Shown: piece by piece, positions 8,193 through 17,517 of the stretch
Layout: each line of letters opens with the position of its first letter
How positions within the stretch are numbered: position 1 is the first letter of the stretch
Source: Epibacterium ulvae
GTDB lineage: Bacteria > Pseudomonadota > Alphaproteobacteria > Rhodobacterales > Rhodobacteraceae
Length of the DNA stretch: 64,000 nucleotides
Direction of reading: 5' to 3'
Assembly (NCBI RefSeq): GCF_900102795.1
Contig: NZ_FMWG01000008.1
Coordinates: 62,001 to 126,000, forward strand
Program-made: the position numbers and the translations under genes
The notes under the pieces: model-generated
Seen by the model: the letters and a program-made list of their open reading frames with translations, nothing else
What the model was told of the DNA's origin: nothing
Databases searched by the model: none

Positions 8193-9614
8193 ATGACACA
8201 TCTGAACGCTGCCTCCTCCGCCTTCCTAGAAGCTCTTGCGGCTGATCTTCCTGCTGACAGCCTGCGCCAGCCTGAACCACGCTATCTGGAAGAACCCCGC
8301 GGGCGCCATCAGGGGCAAGCGGCAGCAATTGCCTTGCCGCGCTCTGTACAAGAGGTTTCCAGTATTCTGCGCCGCGCCCACCACGCGCGCGTGCCCGTTG
8401 TTCCTTATGGCGGTGGGACAGGACTGGTTGGCGGGCAGGTCAGCAGTGAGGGACCGTTGCCGCTGTTGCTGAGCTTAGGACGTATGAAGGCCATTCGCGG
8501 GATATACCCGCAGGAAAATGTCCTGATCGTGGAGGCTGGCGCGATTCTGGCGGATGTCCAAGCCGCAGCTGAGGGCGCAGACCGATTGTTCCCACTGTCA
8601 CTGGCTGCGGAAGGCACGGCGCAGATCGGCGGCAATCTGGCGACCAACGCGGGCGGCGTGAATGTCCTGCGCTATGGCAATACCCGCGACCTTTGTCTGG
8701 GACTGGAAGCGGTGCTGCCAAATGGTGAGATCTGGAATGGTCTGACCCGCCTACGCAAAGACAACACTGGCTATGATCTACGCAATCTTCTGATAGGCTC
8801 CGAAGGCACGCTTGGTGTTATCACCGCAGCCGCGCTGAAACTTGCACCGCGCCCGCGCCATCAGGGCACAGCCCTGTTGGTAGTGCCTTCACCAGAGGCC
8901 GCGATTGATCTTTTGGCGCTGGCACGGGATCTGATTGGCGAAGGTATCAGCGCCTTTGAATTGATCCACAAACAAGGCCTGCAGTTTGTCGCAGACCATT
9001 TGCCAGACATCCGCCAACCCTTTGACACTGCGCCTGAATGGTGTGTCCTGTTGGACCTTGGCCTGCCCGAAGGACGCGACCCCGAGTCGGATCTTATCAC
9101 CCTGTTTGAACAGGCGATGGAGCGTGACCTTGTGAGCGACGGCGTAATTGCGCAATCTTTGACCCAATCGCAAGAGATCTGGTCTCTGCGTGAACACATC
9201 CCTGAGGCGAACAAACACGTGGGCTCCATTGCCAGCCACGATATTTCAGTGCCGATATCGCTGATCCCTGACTTTATCACACGGGCAGGGATGGCTTTGG
9301 CAAAACTGGGCGATATGCGGATCAACTGTTTCGGCCATCTGGGCGACGGCAATCTGCATTACAACGTGTTCCCCGCAAAAGGGCGCAGCCGGGATGACTA
9401 CGCCCCCCTGCGGGGTGAAATCAGTCGTGTGGTCCATGATCTGGTCGCCGATTGCGAGGGATCGTTTAGCGCAGAACATGGGGTGGGACGCCTGAAGGTT
9501 GGAGAGCTGGAGCGCTATGGCGACCCGGTCAAACTGGCCGCCATGCGCGCCATAAAACAGGCGCTGGATCCACACGGCATTCTCAACCCCGGCGCGGTGT
9601 TGCGCGCGGGATAA
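8193..9614 (+). CDS. FAD-linked 2-hydroxyacid dehydrogenase (GlcD / D-2-hydroxyglutarate type)
   Basis: 473 residues, FAD-binding type 4 oxidoreductase with a C-terminal FAD-linked oxidase domain. The FAD pyrophosphate loop appears as VVPYGGGTGLVGGQV and the second FAD contact as GGNLATNAGGVNVLRYGNTRD. The C-terminal active-site motifs CFGHLGDGNLHYNV and SAEHGVGRLK are intact. The pattern fits D-2-hydroxyglutarate dehydrogenase, D-lactate dehydrogenase or glycolate oxidase GlcD; the motifs do not discriminate. No glcE or glcF lies beside it, which favours a stand-alone D-2-hydroxyglutarate- or D-lactate-type enzyme. It is 62 bases downstream of the GNAT gene. Confidence 0.9.
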   Translation: MTHLNAASSAFLEALAADLPADSLRQPEPRYLEEPRGRHQGQAAAIALPRSVQEVSSILRRAHHARVPVVPYGGGTGLVGGQVSSEGPLPLLLSLGRMKAIRGIYPQENVLIVEAGAILADVQAAAEGADRLFPLSLAAEGTAQIGGNLATNAGGVNVLRYGNTRDLCLGLEAVLPNGEIWNGLTRLRKDNTGYDLRNLLIGSEGTLGVITAAALKLAPRPRHQGTALLVVPSPEAAIDLLALARDLIGEGISAFELIHKQGLQFVADHLPDIRQPFDTAPEWCVLLDLGLPEGRDPESDLITLFEQAMERDLVSDGVIAQSLTQSQEIWSLREHIPEANKHVGSIASHDISVPISLIPDFITRAGMALAKLGDMRINCFGHLGDGNLHYNVFPAKGRSRDDYAPLRGEISRVVHDLVADCEGSFSAEHGVGRLKVGELERYGDPVKLAAMRAIKQALDPHGILNPGAVLRAG

Positions 9615-9629
9615 GACCCACCCGTCAGA

Positions 9630-10112
9630 TCAAGGCAAAATCACCTGATCAATCACATGGATCACGCCGTTTTTCGCTTCGATGTCAGCCGCAGTGACCG
9701 AGGCTGAGTTAACTTTCACGCCATCATCCAGATCAATTGTGATGGATGATCCCTGTACGGTTGCAGCTTTCATATCGTCGACCAGATCACCTGACATCAC
9801 CTTACCCGGGACCACATGATAGGTGAGGATTGACACCAGTTGGTCTTTGTTTTCCGGCTTTAGCAGGCTTTCAACTGTGCCCTCTGGCAGTGCAGCAAAG
9901 GCCGCATCGGTGGGCGCAAATACTGTGAAAGGTCCATCCCCTTTCAGCGTGTCTACCAGTCCTGCAGCTTCCGCCGCGGCCAGAAGCGTGCCAAAATCAC
10001 CTGCGGCTTTGGCGGTACCGACGATGTCTTTGGCCTGTCCGCCCGCAAAGGCAGCGCCCGCCACAAGAGTTGCAGCAACAGTGGTCAGCAAGCGGGTACG
10101 AAATGCGGTCAT
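9630..10112 (-). CDS. Secreted fasciclin (FAS1) domain protein
   Basis: 160 residues: signal peptide (about 1-24, ending at AGAAFAGG) and one FAS1 domain. FAS1 motifs: [15 protein letters not shown] (H1) and LTYHVVPGK with the closing [13 protein letters not shown] (H2). Single-domain bacterial fasciclins are periplasmic or surface proteins, often linked to adhesion or stress. The ATG at 10112 is chosen because GGGAGAGAC precedes it and it starts a clean signal peptide; an in-frame start 27 bases upstream would spoil this. It converges with the preceding dehydrogenase, 15 bases apart, and I see no terminator between them. Confidence 0.93.
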   Translation of the reverse strand: MTAFRTRLLTTVAATLVAGAAFAGGQAKDIVGTAKAAGDFGTLLAAAEAAGLVDTLKGDGPFTVFAPTDAAFAALPEGTVESLLKPENKDQLVSILTYHVVPGKVMSGDLVDDMKAATVQGSSITIDLDDGVKVNSASVTAADIEAKNGVIHVIDQVILP

Positions 10113-10376
10113 AATGTCTCTCCCATAGAGTTGAACCAATGCCGATCTGACATTGTGGGAGAGTTACGCAGTGCTTTGTGCTCTGGATCTGGCGGCTTTC
10201 CGCCAAGCAGCGTTTGACGCTTGCCGGTCTCGGGCTAAGCTGGCGATAAGCTTAAATTCAATTCAAATTTTCGTGATCCCTTGTGATCTGACGTGATGTC
10301 AAAAGAGGTTACCGGCGCACGGATGCACCGGTTTTCTCACCTTTTTGGATCCGCTTGAAAGAGGCCTGTGACAGGC

Positions 10377-10916
10377 TCAAAGCCCTTCGAATTCACACAA
10401 GACATGCACGTCCATGCCCTGTGCTTCCAGCAGTTTGCGCCCGCCCAGTTCTGGTAGATCCACAATAAACGCGCATGATATGATATCGCCGCCCAGACGC
10501 TGGATCAGCTTGATGCCGGCACCCGCCGTGCCGCCCGTGGCCAGCAGATCATCCACCACCAGAACCTTTTCACCCGGTTTGATCGCATCATCGTGGATTT
10601 CAACAATCGCCTCGCCGTACTCCAGCTTGTATTCCTCGCTGATGGTGGTGCCGGGCAATTTGCCTTTTTTGCGGATCGGCACAAAACCTACACTCAACTG
10701 GTGGGCAATGGCACCCCCAAGGATAAAGCCACGCGCCTCCAGCCCGACAACCTTATCAATCTGCTCACCCGCATAGGGGTGCAACATCTGGTCGATCGCC
10801 ATGCGAAAGCCGCGCGGATCTTCAAACAGCGTGGTGACATCGCGAAACATGATCCCTTCATGAGGAAAGTCCACGATGGTGCGGATATAATCTTTGACGT
10901 CGGGCTTTTTGGGCAT
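10377..10916 (-). CDS. apt: Adenine phosphoribosyltransferase
   Basis: Converts adenine and PRPP to AMP; purine salvage, cytoplasmic. 179 residues, the usual length. The PRPP loop is intact as [14 protein letters not shown], and the opening [24 protein letters not shown] and [17 protein letters not shown] are family signatures. A start five codons upstream (10931) is also possible; neither start has a strong ribosome site. mtnP, whose reaction releases adenine from methylthioadenosine, lies about 2 kb upstream on the same strand, so apt can recycle its product (inference). The 264 bases to the fasciclin gene hold no recognisable gene. Confidence 0.95.
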   Translation of the reverse strand: MPKKPDVKDYIRTIVDFPHEGIMFRDVTTLFEDPRGFRMAIDQMLHPYAGEQIDKVVGLEARGFILGGAIAHQLSVGFVPIRKKGKLPGTTISEEYKLEYGEAIVEIHDDAIKPGEKVLVVDDLLATGGTAGAGIKLIQRLGGDIISCAFIVDLPELGGRKLLEAQGMDVHVLCEFEGL

Positions 10917-11045
10917 GGCTTTGGTTCTCATAAGATCTGACAGGATCGGTCCATGGGTTCTGGCCTAAATATGGCCAGAACCCAAAAGCCGATATTGGCG
11001 AATTTCGCTATACTTGCAAGGGGAGAGACTGTTTTGCGCGTTGCC

Positions 11046-11678
11046 CTAAACAGGGCGGCGTAGCACTGCAGTTGCAAGACCCATCGCAACCAGTGCCGCG
11101 CCTCCCAGACGGGTGAGCCCGGCAATGATTTTTGGCCGGGCAATGCGGGCACGCAGATGATCCGCCAACAGCGCATAAAGCAGTGCATTTGCACCAGCCA
11201 GTCCCACAAATGTTGTGGTTAATATCACAAACTGTGGCACCAACGGCTGTTCTGGGCGCAGGAATTGCGGAACAAAGGCAATGAAAAACGCGATGGATTT
11301 AGGGTTGAGCGCTGTCACCACCGCCGTATGGCCAAAGACGCCACGCGCTTGGATGTCGGCGCCAGTGCTGAGCGCAGTTAATCCCTGCGCATCTTTTGCA
11401 CTCCGCCAGAGTTTCACGCCCAGATAGAGCAGATAGGCGGCCCCCAACCATTTCAGTACTGAAAACACTGTTGCAGAGGCTAGGACCAACGCGCCGAGGC
11501 CGGCAAGGGATGCGCTCATCGCAATCAAATCGCCGGTTGCAACCCCCAAGGCTGAAGCCACAGCGACCTGACGTCCTTTGGACAGCGCATAACTTAGCAC
11601 CAGCAAAACAGTTGGGCCGGGAATAATCAGAAGGGCGATGGAGGCGGCGACAAAGGCCAACCAAAGATTGAAATCCAT
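11046..11678 (-). CDS. LysE/RhtB family exporter
   Basis: 210 residues with about six membrane segments; exports amino acids or related small molecules (family knowledge). The N-terminal signature AFVAASIALLIIPGPTVLLVLSYALSKGR is the classic LysE/RhtB opening with the P-G-P turn. The ATG at 11678 follows a GGAG-type ribosome site; 40 extra in-frame codons upstream look non-coding. The substrate cannot be predicted. It lies 55 bases downstream of a DUF418 protein and is probably in the mtnP-to-apt minus-strand run. Confidence 0.9.
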   Translation of the reverse strand: MDFNLWLAFVAASIALLIIPGPTVLLVLSYALSKGRQVAVASALGVATGDLIAMSASLAGLGALVLASATVFSVLKWLGAAYLLYLGVKLWRSAKDAQGLTALSTGADIQARGVFGHTAVVTALNPKSIAFFIAFVPQFLRPEQPLVPQFVILTTTFVGLAGANALLYALLADHLRARIARPKIIAGLTRLGGAALVAMGLATAVLRRPV

Positions 11679-11733
11679 GAACAAGGCTCCAGAACAAACA
11701 GACAGTTTACCAAGCCAGAGCTGATGCGCCGCG

Positions 11734-12765
11734 TCAATTGGTCTGACGAGACTTTTGTGCAATCCCGGTACCGCTTGCAAACCGCATGAGCGCTTCAAAT
11801 GGTCCGCGCTTCATAAATCGCGCCCAAATCACAGCATATAGGACACAAAACCCGCAAAATACAAAGCTATATGTCACCATTTTGTCTGAACTTGGCGGAC
11901 TGTTAAGCCAGCCCCATTCCTCCATTAACCCCATGCCCAACAAGATATGCGTAATGTAAAGCGTCAGCGTCTGTCGTCCGGTGTGCACCATTGGATTGAT
12001 GACAGCTTGCGGCAGACGTGGGGTGATCCAGAGCGCGAGCCCCAGAACCGCTGCTCCGCTGCCCATTGCAGATAATACGTAAAACGGCACAGGTGGGATA
12101 GGCGCGGTCTGCAGGAGGAAAATGATCTCAGGATCTGTTGCAAAGCGCACAGGCATGAGCGTCAATACCGTTGTCAGGCTCCCCCAAAGGATCAGTTGTA
12201 CCTGAACCGAGGCGCGGGCCAGCGGCAAACGGCCCAGCCACAGGCCAAACAGCAGAAAACAGATCCAGGGCAGAACCGGATGCCAGCCATTAAACAGGCT
12301 GTGGCGTAAAAGCCCCTGAACGGTCCAGAAGTTGCTGTAGGTCAACGTCTCCCAGTTCCAATTCGCATCGTAGTTGAGCGTGAGCTGCAGCGTGAAGCTG
12401 AGAGCAAGGATCAGGGCACAGCTGAGGATCAGCGCGCGCGAGGACAAGCCAAGAAAGGGCAGGGCAATCAGAAAAAACAGCCCGTAATAATGCAGTATAT
12501 CTGCCTCAAATATCAATAGGTTGAGGCTTCCAAAACCAATCAAAACCAACCCGCGTCGCACCACGACTGACGGAGCAGGTGTGCCCAGTGCCAGACCCAA
12601 ACCTGCAAGGATTACAAAAAGACCAGCGGCGCGCCCTTCGAGTACGGCACCCAGCCAGCTGGACAGATCTTGCGCTTCTGGCATTTCGGCGACCAGCCGG
12701 AAATTGACCAAGACCATACCGCAAAAGGCAAGGAACCGCGCAACATCAATACCGTATAAGCGCAT
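11734..12765 (-). CDS. DUF418-like multi-pass membrane protein
   Basis: 343 residues, about nine to ten hydrophobic segments. The opening MRLYGIDVARFLAFCGMVLVN matches the DUF418 / heparan-alpha-glucosaminide acetyltransferase-like superfamily, where a conserved D-x-x-R-x-x-A motif begins the first span. The C-terminal half carries the paired-helix pattern with NPMVHTGRQTLTLYITHILLG, also typical of acyltransferase-like membrane proteins. Substrate and role are unknown. It follows mtnP (with terminator) and precedes the LysE exporter. No signal peptide. Confidence 0.75.
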   Translation of the reverse strand: MRLYGIDVARFLAFCGMVLVNFRLVAEMPEAQDLSSWLGAVLEGRAAGLFVILAGLGLALGTPAPSVVVRRGLVLIGFGSLNLLIFEADILHYYGLFFLIALPFLGLSSRALILSCALILALSFTLQLTLNYDANWNWETLTYSNFWTVQGLLRHSLFNGWHPVLPWICFLLFGLWLGRLPLARASVQVQLILWGSLTTVLTLMPVRFATDPEIIFLLQTAPIPPVPFYVLSAMGSGAAVLGLALWITPRLPQAVINPMVHTGRQTLTLYITHILLGMGLMEEWGWLNSPPSSDKMVTYSFVFCGFCVLYAVIWARFMKRGPFEALMRFASGTGIAQKSRQTN

Positions 12766-12819
12766 TTTTGACCTATTTTGAGATCGGGACAGACCCCATG
12801 CAGCATGGCACAGTGGTGT

Positions 12820-12850
12820 AAAAAAGGGAGGTCAGGAATATCTGACCTCC
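12820..12850 (-). terminator. mtnP terminator
   Basis: On the minus strand, GGAGGTCAG and CTGACCTCC form a 9-bp perfect stem with a 6-base loop, followed by a run of six T. It begins 11 bases after the mtnP stop. Confidence 0.85.
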
Positions 12851-12861
12851 GGTGGGTTTGC

Positions 12862-13740
12862 CTAGCTCAGTACCCGGCCTGCAACCGCATCCAGCTTGGC
12901 CACCAGCGAAGGGTCGCGCTTTTCTGGAGCTGTCATAATGGCAAATTCCAGTGCTTTATCACAGCCTTGCGGGCAATCTTCGCGGGATGCGCCCAAAAGA
13001 TCGGGGAGGCGGCGGAGCATGTTGCGGGCGTTGGTGGAGTTGCCTTGCAGGGTGGCGATGATATCGGTGATCTCCACCGCGCCATGATCGGGGTGCCAGC
13101 TGTCAAAATCGGTGACCATCGCAACCGAAGCGTAACACAGCTCCGCCTCGCGGGCCAGTTTGGCTTCGGGCATATTGGTCATGCCAATGACATCACAGCC
13201 CCAGCTTTCGCGGTACATTTTGCTTTCGGCAATCGAGGAAAACTGCGGCCCTTCCATACACAAATAGGTGCCACCCCGGTGCACGGTGATGCCTGCGTCG
13301 CGGGCCGCGGTTTCGGCGGCATCAGACAGGCGATCACAGGTTGGGTGTGCGACGCTCACATGGGCGACGCAGCCGGTGCCAAAAAAGCTTTTTTCGCGCG
13401 CGAATGTGCGGTCAATGAATTGATCTACAATGACAAAATGCCCCGGTTCCATCTCTTCGCGAAAGGAGCCACAGGCCGAGACCGAGAACACATCCGTGAC
13501 GCCAAGTCGTTTCAGCGCGTCGATATTGGCGCGGTAGGGCACCTCGGTTGGGGCGTGGACATGGCCGCGTCCATGGCGGGGCAGAAAGGCCATTTTGACG
13601 CCGTTCAAACGCCCTGTAAGGATCTGATCCGAGGGCGCCCCCCAAGGGGTTTGAACATCCACCCATTTGGTGTCTTCCAGCCCGTCAATTTCATAAAGTC
13701 CCGAGCCGCCGATGACGGCGATCATGGTGTCTTTGGTCAT
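12862..13740 (-). CDS. mtnP: S-methyl-5'-thioadenosine phosphorylase
   Basis: Splits methylthioadenosine into adenine and methylthioribose-1-phosphate in methionine salvage and polyamine by-product recycling. 292 residues, normal for the family. Seen: IAVIGGSGLYEIDGLE, the PRHGRGHVHAPTEVPYRANIDALKRLGV phosphate/ribose segment, and CMEGPQFSSIAESKMYRESWGCDVIGMTNMPEAKLAREAELCYA. The ATG at 13740 follows AGGAGA; an in-frame upstream start lacks one. A clear terminator follows. apt downstream on the same strand can use the released adenine. Confidence 0.95.
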   Translation of the reverse strand: MTKDTMIAVIGGSGLYEIDGLEDTKWVDVQTPWGAPSDQILTGRLNGVKMAFLPRHGRGHVHAPTEVPYRANIDALKRLGVTDVFSVSACGSFREEMEPGHFVIVDQFIDRTFAREKSFFGTGCVAHVSVAHPTCDRLSDAAETAARDAGITVHRGGTYLCMEGPQFSSIAESKMYRESWGCDVIGMTNMPEAKLAREAELCYASVAMVTDFDSWHPDHGAVEITDIIATLQGNSTNARNMLRRLPDLLGASREDCPQGCDKALEFAIMTAPEKRDPSLVAKLDAVAGRVLS

Positions 13741-13850
13741 GGTTTTATCTCCTGCGGGGTTTGCGCGGATAAGGCCAAGGCGCGGCACATTTGGCAAGAG
13801 GCGAACCCGGTGAAGGGGGTGTTTTTAGCCAAAAACCGGGGGTGACATCC

Positions 13851-13892
13851 GTACACCCCCGATGCACCCCCTGTACACCGGCGATGCACCCG
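13851..13892. repeat. Two tandem 22-base-period GC-rich repeats
   Basis: GTACACCCCCGATGCACCCC at 13851 and GTACACCGGCGATGCACCCG at 13873 match at 17 of 20 positions, with a 2-base spacer. They lie between the end of the repeat-bearing membrane protein gene and the mtnP promoter region. Function unknown; could be an operator pair or a short degenerate repeat. Confidence 0.6.
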
Positions 13893-13904
13893 CACAAAAG
13901 GAGG

Positions 13905-15587
13905 CTATTTCCGTTGGATCACCCCGGTGAGCGCCGCTGCCCCCAGAGCGGTGACGATCCAGCCAGCGATGGTGAAAGGCCAGCGGGCCCACCATAGGAT
14001 TGTACCGGCCAGACCGCGACTGGTGGAGGGGGCCCAAGCGTCTGTTTGGCCAAATTCAATAATTGGGATCACCACGTCCAGCGCATAGGCAAAGCTGCCG
14101 AAGCTCTCCCAATCCTGTCCAGCGGGGGCGAGTGCTGCCCATGCTGCGGCTGCATTGGGATGATCGGTGCCAAGGGCGGTCCAATCCGGGCTGGTCAGGA
14201 TGACGCCGGAATTGGGAGCAAAGCCGCCCGTGTGCCATGCCGCAAGGGTAAAGAGCCAAAACAGGCAGACGAGCAATACGAGCGCGGCAAGGCTGCGAAA
14301 GGGTTTGTAGCCATAGCCAATGATAGAGCGTAAAAGCCAGTCCTTGCCACGCTCCATTCCAAGGATGAGGAGACGTGCAATATCCAAACCTGTTTTTGGC
14401 GCGGTCTGGCGTAGGGTTTTGATGTCTTGCTGCAGCGCGTTTCGACGTTCGATTGAGAGTTTTTGTTCCAAGGTAAACAAAACCTCCCGCGCATCTGCCT
14501 CATGCCCCATATTATGCAAGACCTTGGCGAGCTGTTTATAGGGTTGGGGGAAAAACCTCTCGTCTTCGTTTTCTTCGTCGTCTTGAGGGGAGCAGCGATC
14601 TCCTTTGGCTAGCCAGTCCAGACGGTTTTTTGCATCGGTGGCTCCTATAATTCGATCATAGGTAAAACCATCAAGGATCAACTTCTTATTCGAAGGCCAG
14701 CTGTTTTGGTCGTCTGTCAACGATCCAGCATAAGTTGCCGATAGGTCGATCAAACCGTTAACTTCTTCCAGATCCTTGATTATAAGTTCTGATTGGACCT
14801 TTGCATTGCGCATGAATAGGGCGACGTCCGTCTTGGCGAGGAATGCAGCGCCGGTGCAATCCAATTGCCCCCCAATACGGATGCCGCTTAAATTTGCCGT
14901 CGCTGTCAAACTTATGCAGTTGAAGAAAGCGCTTTCTTTTACTTCGGCGCGTTCGAGTGTCAGTGCGGTGTCTCCTGAGAACAGATAGTTCGGGGGGGCT
15001 CTTGAGATCATAAAGGTTGCGCGAGAAAAATCGAGTTGCCCGCCGATTTTGATTCCGGCCAAAATGGCAGCTGAGGTGAAACTTGTGTTGGTTAACAAGA
15101 CACTTTCTTTGACTTCAGCATGTTGGAGATTAAGCGCAGGTATCTCTGTCGCCAAAAATTGTGTGCCACCGAAATCTAGCTGTCCAGCGATGCGACTGCC
15201 TGCGGCGTCAACATTGTATAGTGCGCTGTTTGATATACGTAAGTCGCTCTCTATGGTAGAGCGTGTAAGAAAGAGTGGGCCTTCAAACCGGCACCCGAAA
15301 AACATGCATTTGCGAGGTATGGTGCAATCACTCAGGTCGAGTGCATCGCTGATATAGCCGCCTTCAATCATTATGCCTTTTTCGGTGGTGGTGTCTGACA
15401 GGATCAGAAACCGCAGGACATCGGCGCGGATGTGGCGGTTTTCGTCCGGCTTTGCCCAATCTGTAGGCTCTCGCGGGATTTTATCGTGAGGGCCAAGTTC
15501 GCAAGGCTCGCCCGCTTCTGCGCAGTCTTTCAGCTTTCGCTCTGCTGGGGTGGCATCTTTGATCTGTTTCCAGCTGGAATAGCGCAC
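13905..15587 (-). CDS. Repeat-bearing membrane protein, pentapeptide-like, function unknown
   Basis: 560 residues. No signal peptide. Residues about 50-290 form a beta-repeat region in which a unit of roughly 50 residues recurs: G-x-R/K-I-x-G-Q-L-D-F/C at 130-139, 178-187 and 235-244, each followed after about 17-25 residues by A-L-x-L/M-x-x-A-E/K-V. Residues 346-375 contain FPQPYKQLAKVLHNMGHEADAREVL, a motif I know from predicted 'membrane-associated oxidoreductase' and pentapeptide-like proteins. Two membrane spans follow (about 431-450 and 536-556) with a polar segment between. The repeats suggest a right-handed beta helix facing the cytoplasm. Neighbouring genes give no hint of a role. 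ATG at 15587 follows AAAGGAGC. Confidence 0.7.
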   Translation of the reverse strand: MRYSSWKQIKDATPAERKLKDCAEAGEPCELGPHDKIPREPTDWAKPDENRHIRADVLRFLILSDTTTEKGIMIEGGYISDALDLSDCTIPRKCMFFGCRFEGPLFLTRSTIESDLRISNSALYNVDAAGSRIAGQLDFGGTQFLATEIPALNLQHAEVKESVLLTNTSFTSAAILAGIKIGGQLDFSRATFMISRAPPNYLFSGDTALTLERAEVKESAFFNCISLTATANLSGIRIGGQLDCTGAAFLAKTDVALFMRNAKVQSELIIKDLEEVNGLIDLSATYAGSLTDDQNSWPSNKKLILDGFTYDRIIGATDAKNRLDWLAKGDRCSPQDDEENEDERFFPQPYKQLAKVLHNMGHEADAREVLFTLEQKLSIERRNALQQDIKTLRQTAPKTGLDIARLLILGMERGKDWLLRSIIGYGYKPFRSLAALVLLVCLFWLFTLAAWHTGGFAPNSGVILTSPDWTALGTDHPNAAAAWAALAPAGQDWESFGSFAYALDVVIPIIEFGQTDAWAPSTSRGLAGTILWWARWPFTIAGWIVTALGAAALTGVIQRK

Positions 15588-15837
15588 GCAAATGCTCCTT
15601 TAATCAATAGGGAGACTATGAAACGGCGGCGCGGGGCTGGCAAGATGGTGGTTTTGGCGTCGCTTTTGGGGCGCTGTTTCTTGGTGGGGTGCGGGGTTCC
15701 TTGCTCCACCTGTGAAATTGGGGTAGGGGCGGGGCAACCTCTTTCTCTTGTCTTTGCGAACTTTACGGGTATCCCTGATGAAACGCGCCGCTTTGGGCCT
15801 GTTGGCCAATCGAATATCTCCGCCGAACCTGTCAATC
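15588..15837. other. Intergenic region between divergent genes
   Basis: 250 bases between the divergent repeat-protein and SulP genes. Holds both promoters presumably, but I see no clear -35/-10 pair. A short reading frame at 15618 is discussed among the rejected items. The SulP start may lie within this stretch (alternatives at 15778 and 15748). Confidence 0.5.
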
Positions 15838-17412
15838 ATGCAGGATGAGGGCTGGTCTGTGGGCCGCCTGCGCACCGAAGTGCTGTCGGGCCTGACCGTG
15901 GCCCTGGCGCTGGTGCCCGAGGCGGTGGCCTTTGCCTTTGTGGCCGGGGTGCACCCGTTGGTGGGGCTTTATGCGGCCTTTCTGGTGGGATTGATCACCG
16001 CCGTGATTGGCGGACGTCCCGGCATGATTTCGGGTGCGACGGGGGCTTTGGCCGTTGTGATGGTGGCGCTGGTTGCCGAACACGGGGTGGAGTATCTGTT
16101 TGCCACAGTGGTGTTGATGGGCATTCTGCAGGTGATCGCGGGGGCGCTGCATTGGGGGAAATTTATCCGCCTTGTGCCGCATTCGGTGATGCTGGGCTTT
16201 GTGAACGGTCTGGCGATTGTGATTTTTCTGGCGCAGCTGACGCAGTTTAAAGATCCCGATACCATTGTGAACACCGGCCATGGTGCCGGGGGGGGCGCAT
16301 GGCTGGCGGGGCCGCAGCTGGTGACGATGCTGGCGCTGGTGGGTCTGACGATGCTGATCATCTGGGGCACGCCGAAGCTGACCAAAGTGATCCCTGCGCC
16401 TTTGGCCGGGATTGGGATTGTGGCCGTTCTGGTGATTGTCTTTGGCATTGATGTGCCGCGGGTTGGGGATATGGCCTCGATCGAGGGGGGCTTGCCTGCG
16501 TTCCATGTGCCTTTGGTGCCGCTGAACGTTGAAACCTTGCAGATCATTCTGCCTTATGCGGTGATTTTGGCGGCGATTGGCCTGATCGAGAGCCTGCTGA
16601 CGCTGAACCTTGTGGGCGAAATTACCGGCAAGCGCGGTGGCGCAAGCCAGGAATGTATCGCGCAGGGGGCGTCAAACATTGTGACCGGTTTCTTTGGTGG
16701 CATGGGCGGCTGTGCGATGATTGGGCAATCGATGATCAACGTGAAATCCGGTGGGCGCACCCGGATTGCGGGGATTGCGGCGGCTTTGTTTCTGTTGCTG
16801 TTTATCGTTGTGGCCTCACCGCTGATTGAACAAATCCCGCTGGCCGCATTGGTGGGGGTGATGTTCATGGTGGTGATCGGCACCTTTGCGTGGAATTCTT
16901 TTAAGATCATGACCAAAGTGCCGCGCACCGATGCTTTTGTGATCGTGTTGGTGACAGCCGTGACCGTGGCCGAAGATCTGGCGATTGCGGTTGTGGTTGG
17001 TGTGATCGTTTCGGCGCTGGCCTATGCGTGGAACAATGCGCGCCGCATTCACGCGATCACCCGCGAGTCTGAAACGGAAGCGGGCGCGAAGGTTTATGAA
17101 ATCGAAGGTCCGCTGTTCTTTGGTTCCACCGAAGGGTTTGTGGAGTTGTTTGATGTGGCAGGCGACCCGGACAAGGTGATCGTGGATTTTGCCCGCAGCC
17201 GTGTTGTGGACCAATCCGCTCTGCAGGCGATTGAAGCTGTGGCTGGCAAATATGAAGCGGTTGGGAAAGCCCTGATCCTGCGCCACCTGACCCGCGATTG
17301 CCATCAACTGCTGACCAATGCAGGCCATCTGGTGGTCGATAGCGACGATGATCCTGAATACGGCGTTGCAGTAGATTACAGCGTCAAAACCGGGATCCTT
17401 GGTGGGCATTAA
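15838..17412 (+). CDS. SulP family inorganic anion transporter
   Basis: 524 residues from the ATG at 15838. SLC26/SulP architecture: about 12 membrane segments to residue about 410 (GLTVALALVPEAVAFAFVAGV is the signature first span; GGRPGMISGATGALAVV the re-entrant region), then a C-terminal STAS domain (about 430-520; VIVDFARSRVVDQSALQAIEAV). Substrate may be sulfate, bicarbonate or another anion; sequence alone does not tell. In-frame starts at 15778 (ATG) and 15748 (TTG) would add residues that look non-coding, and none has a good ribosome site. A palindromic terminator follows. Confidence 0.92.
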   Translation: MQDEGWSVGRLRTEVLSGLTVALALVPEAVAFAFVAGVHPLVGLYAAFLVGLITAVIGGRPGMISGATGALAVVMVALVAEHGVEYLFATVVLMGILQVIAGALHWGKFIRLVPHSVMLGFVNGLAIVIFLAQLTQFKDPDTIVNTGHGAGGGAWLAGPQLVTMLALVGLTMLIIWGTPKLTKVIPAPLAGIGIVAVLVIVFGIDVPRVGDMASIEGGLPAFHVPLVPLNVETLQIILPYAVILAAIGLIESLLTLNLVGEITGKRGGASQECIAQGASNIVTGFFGGMGGCAMIGQSMINVKSGGRTRIAGIAAALFLLLFIVVASPLIEQIPLAALVGVMFMVVIGTFAWNSFKIMTKVPRTDAFVIVLVTAVTVAEDLAIAVVVGVIVSALAYAWNNARRIHAITRESETEAGAKVYEIEGPLFFGSTEGFVELFDVAGDPDKVIVDFARSRVVDQSALQAIEAVAGKYEAVGKALILRHLTRDCHQLLTNAGHLVVDSDDDPEYGVAVDYSVKTGILGGH

Positions 17413-17420
17413 AATGAACA

Positions 17421-17449
17421 GGCCGGAGTAATTACTCCGGCCTTTTTTA
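17421..17449 (+). terminator. SulP gene terminator
   Basis: GGCCGGAGTAATTACTCCGGCC is a perfect 22-base palindrome followed by six T, starting eight bases after the stop codon. It lies between convergent genes (flavin reductase ends at 17518). Confidence 0.9.
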
Positions 17450-17517
17450 TTTCGATGCACTGGTATGACATTGAACCAATGGGGCGGCGTGAAGGACGGG
17501 CGGACGGGCGGAAGGGG

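Noticed and set aside
10310-10345. ACCGG hairpin between apt and the fasciclin gene as the apt terminator
   Set aside because: The stem is only about five pairs with a long loop, and the minus-strand T-run is interrupted. Too weak to call.
13820-13838. GTTTTT-AGCC-AAAAAC hairpin upstream of mtnP
   Set aside because: Only A-T pairs plus one G-C pair, no adjacent GC stem; unlikely to act as terminator.
12778-13845. 355-codon open frame antisense to mtnP
   Set aside because: mtnP is clearly coded on the other strand with terminator and ribosome site; the antisense translation is His- and Gly-rich without domain pattern.
15618-15848. 76-codon frame beginning MKRRRGAGKMVV with GGGAG upstream and a possible lipobox LVGC
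   Set aside because: The ribosome site is good, but the C-terminal half overlaps the SulP start in another frame and the product lacks any pattern I recognise. Left out for lack of support; expression data could reverse this.
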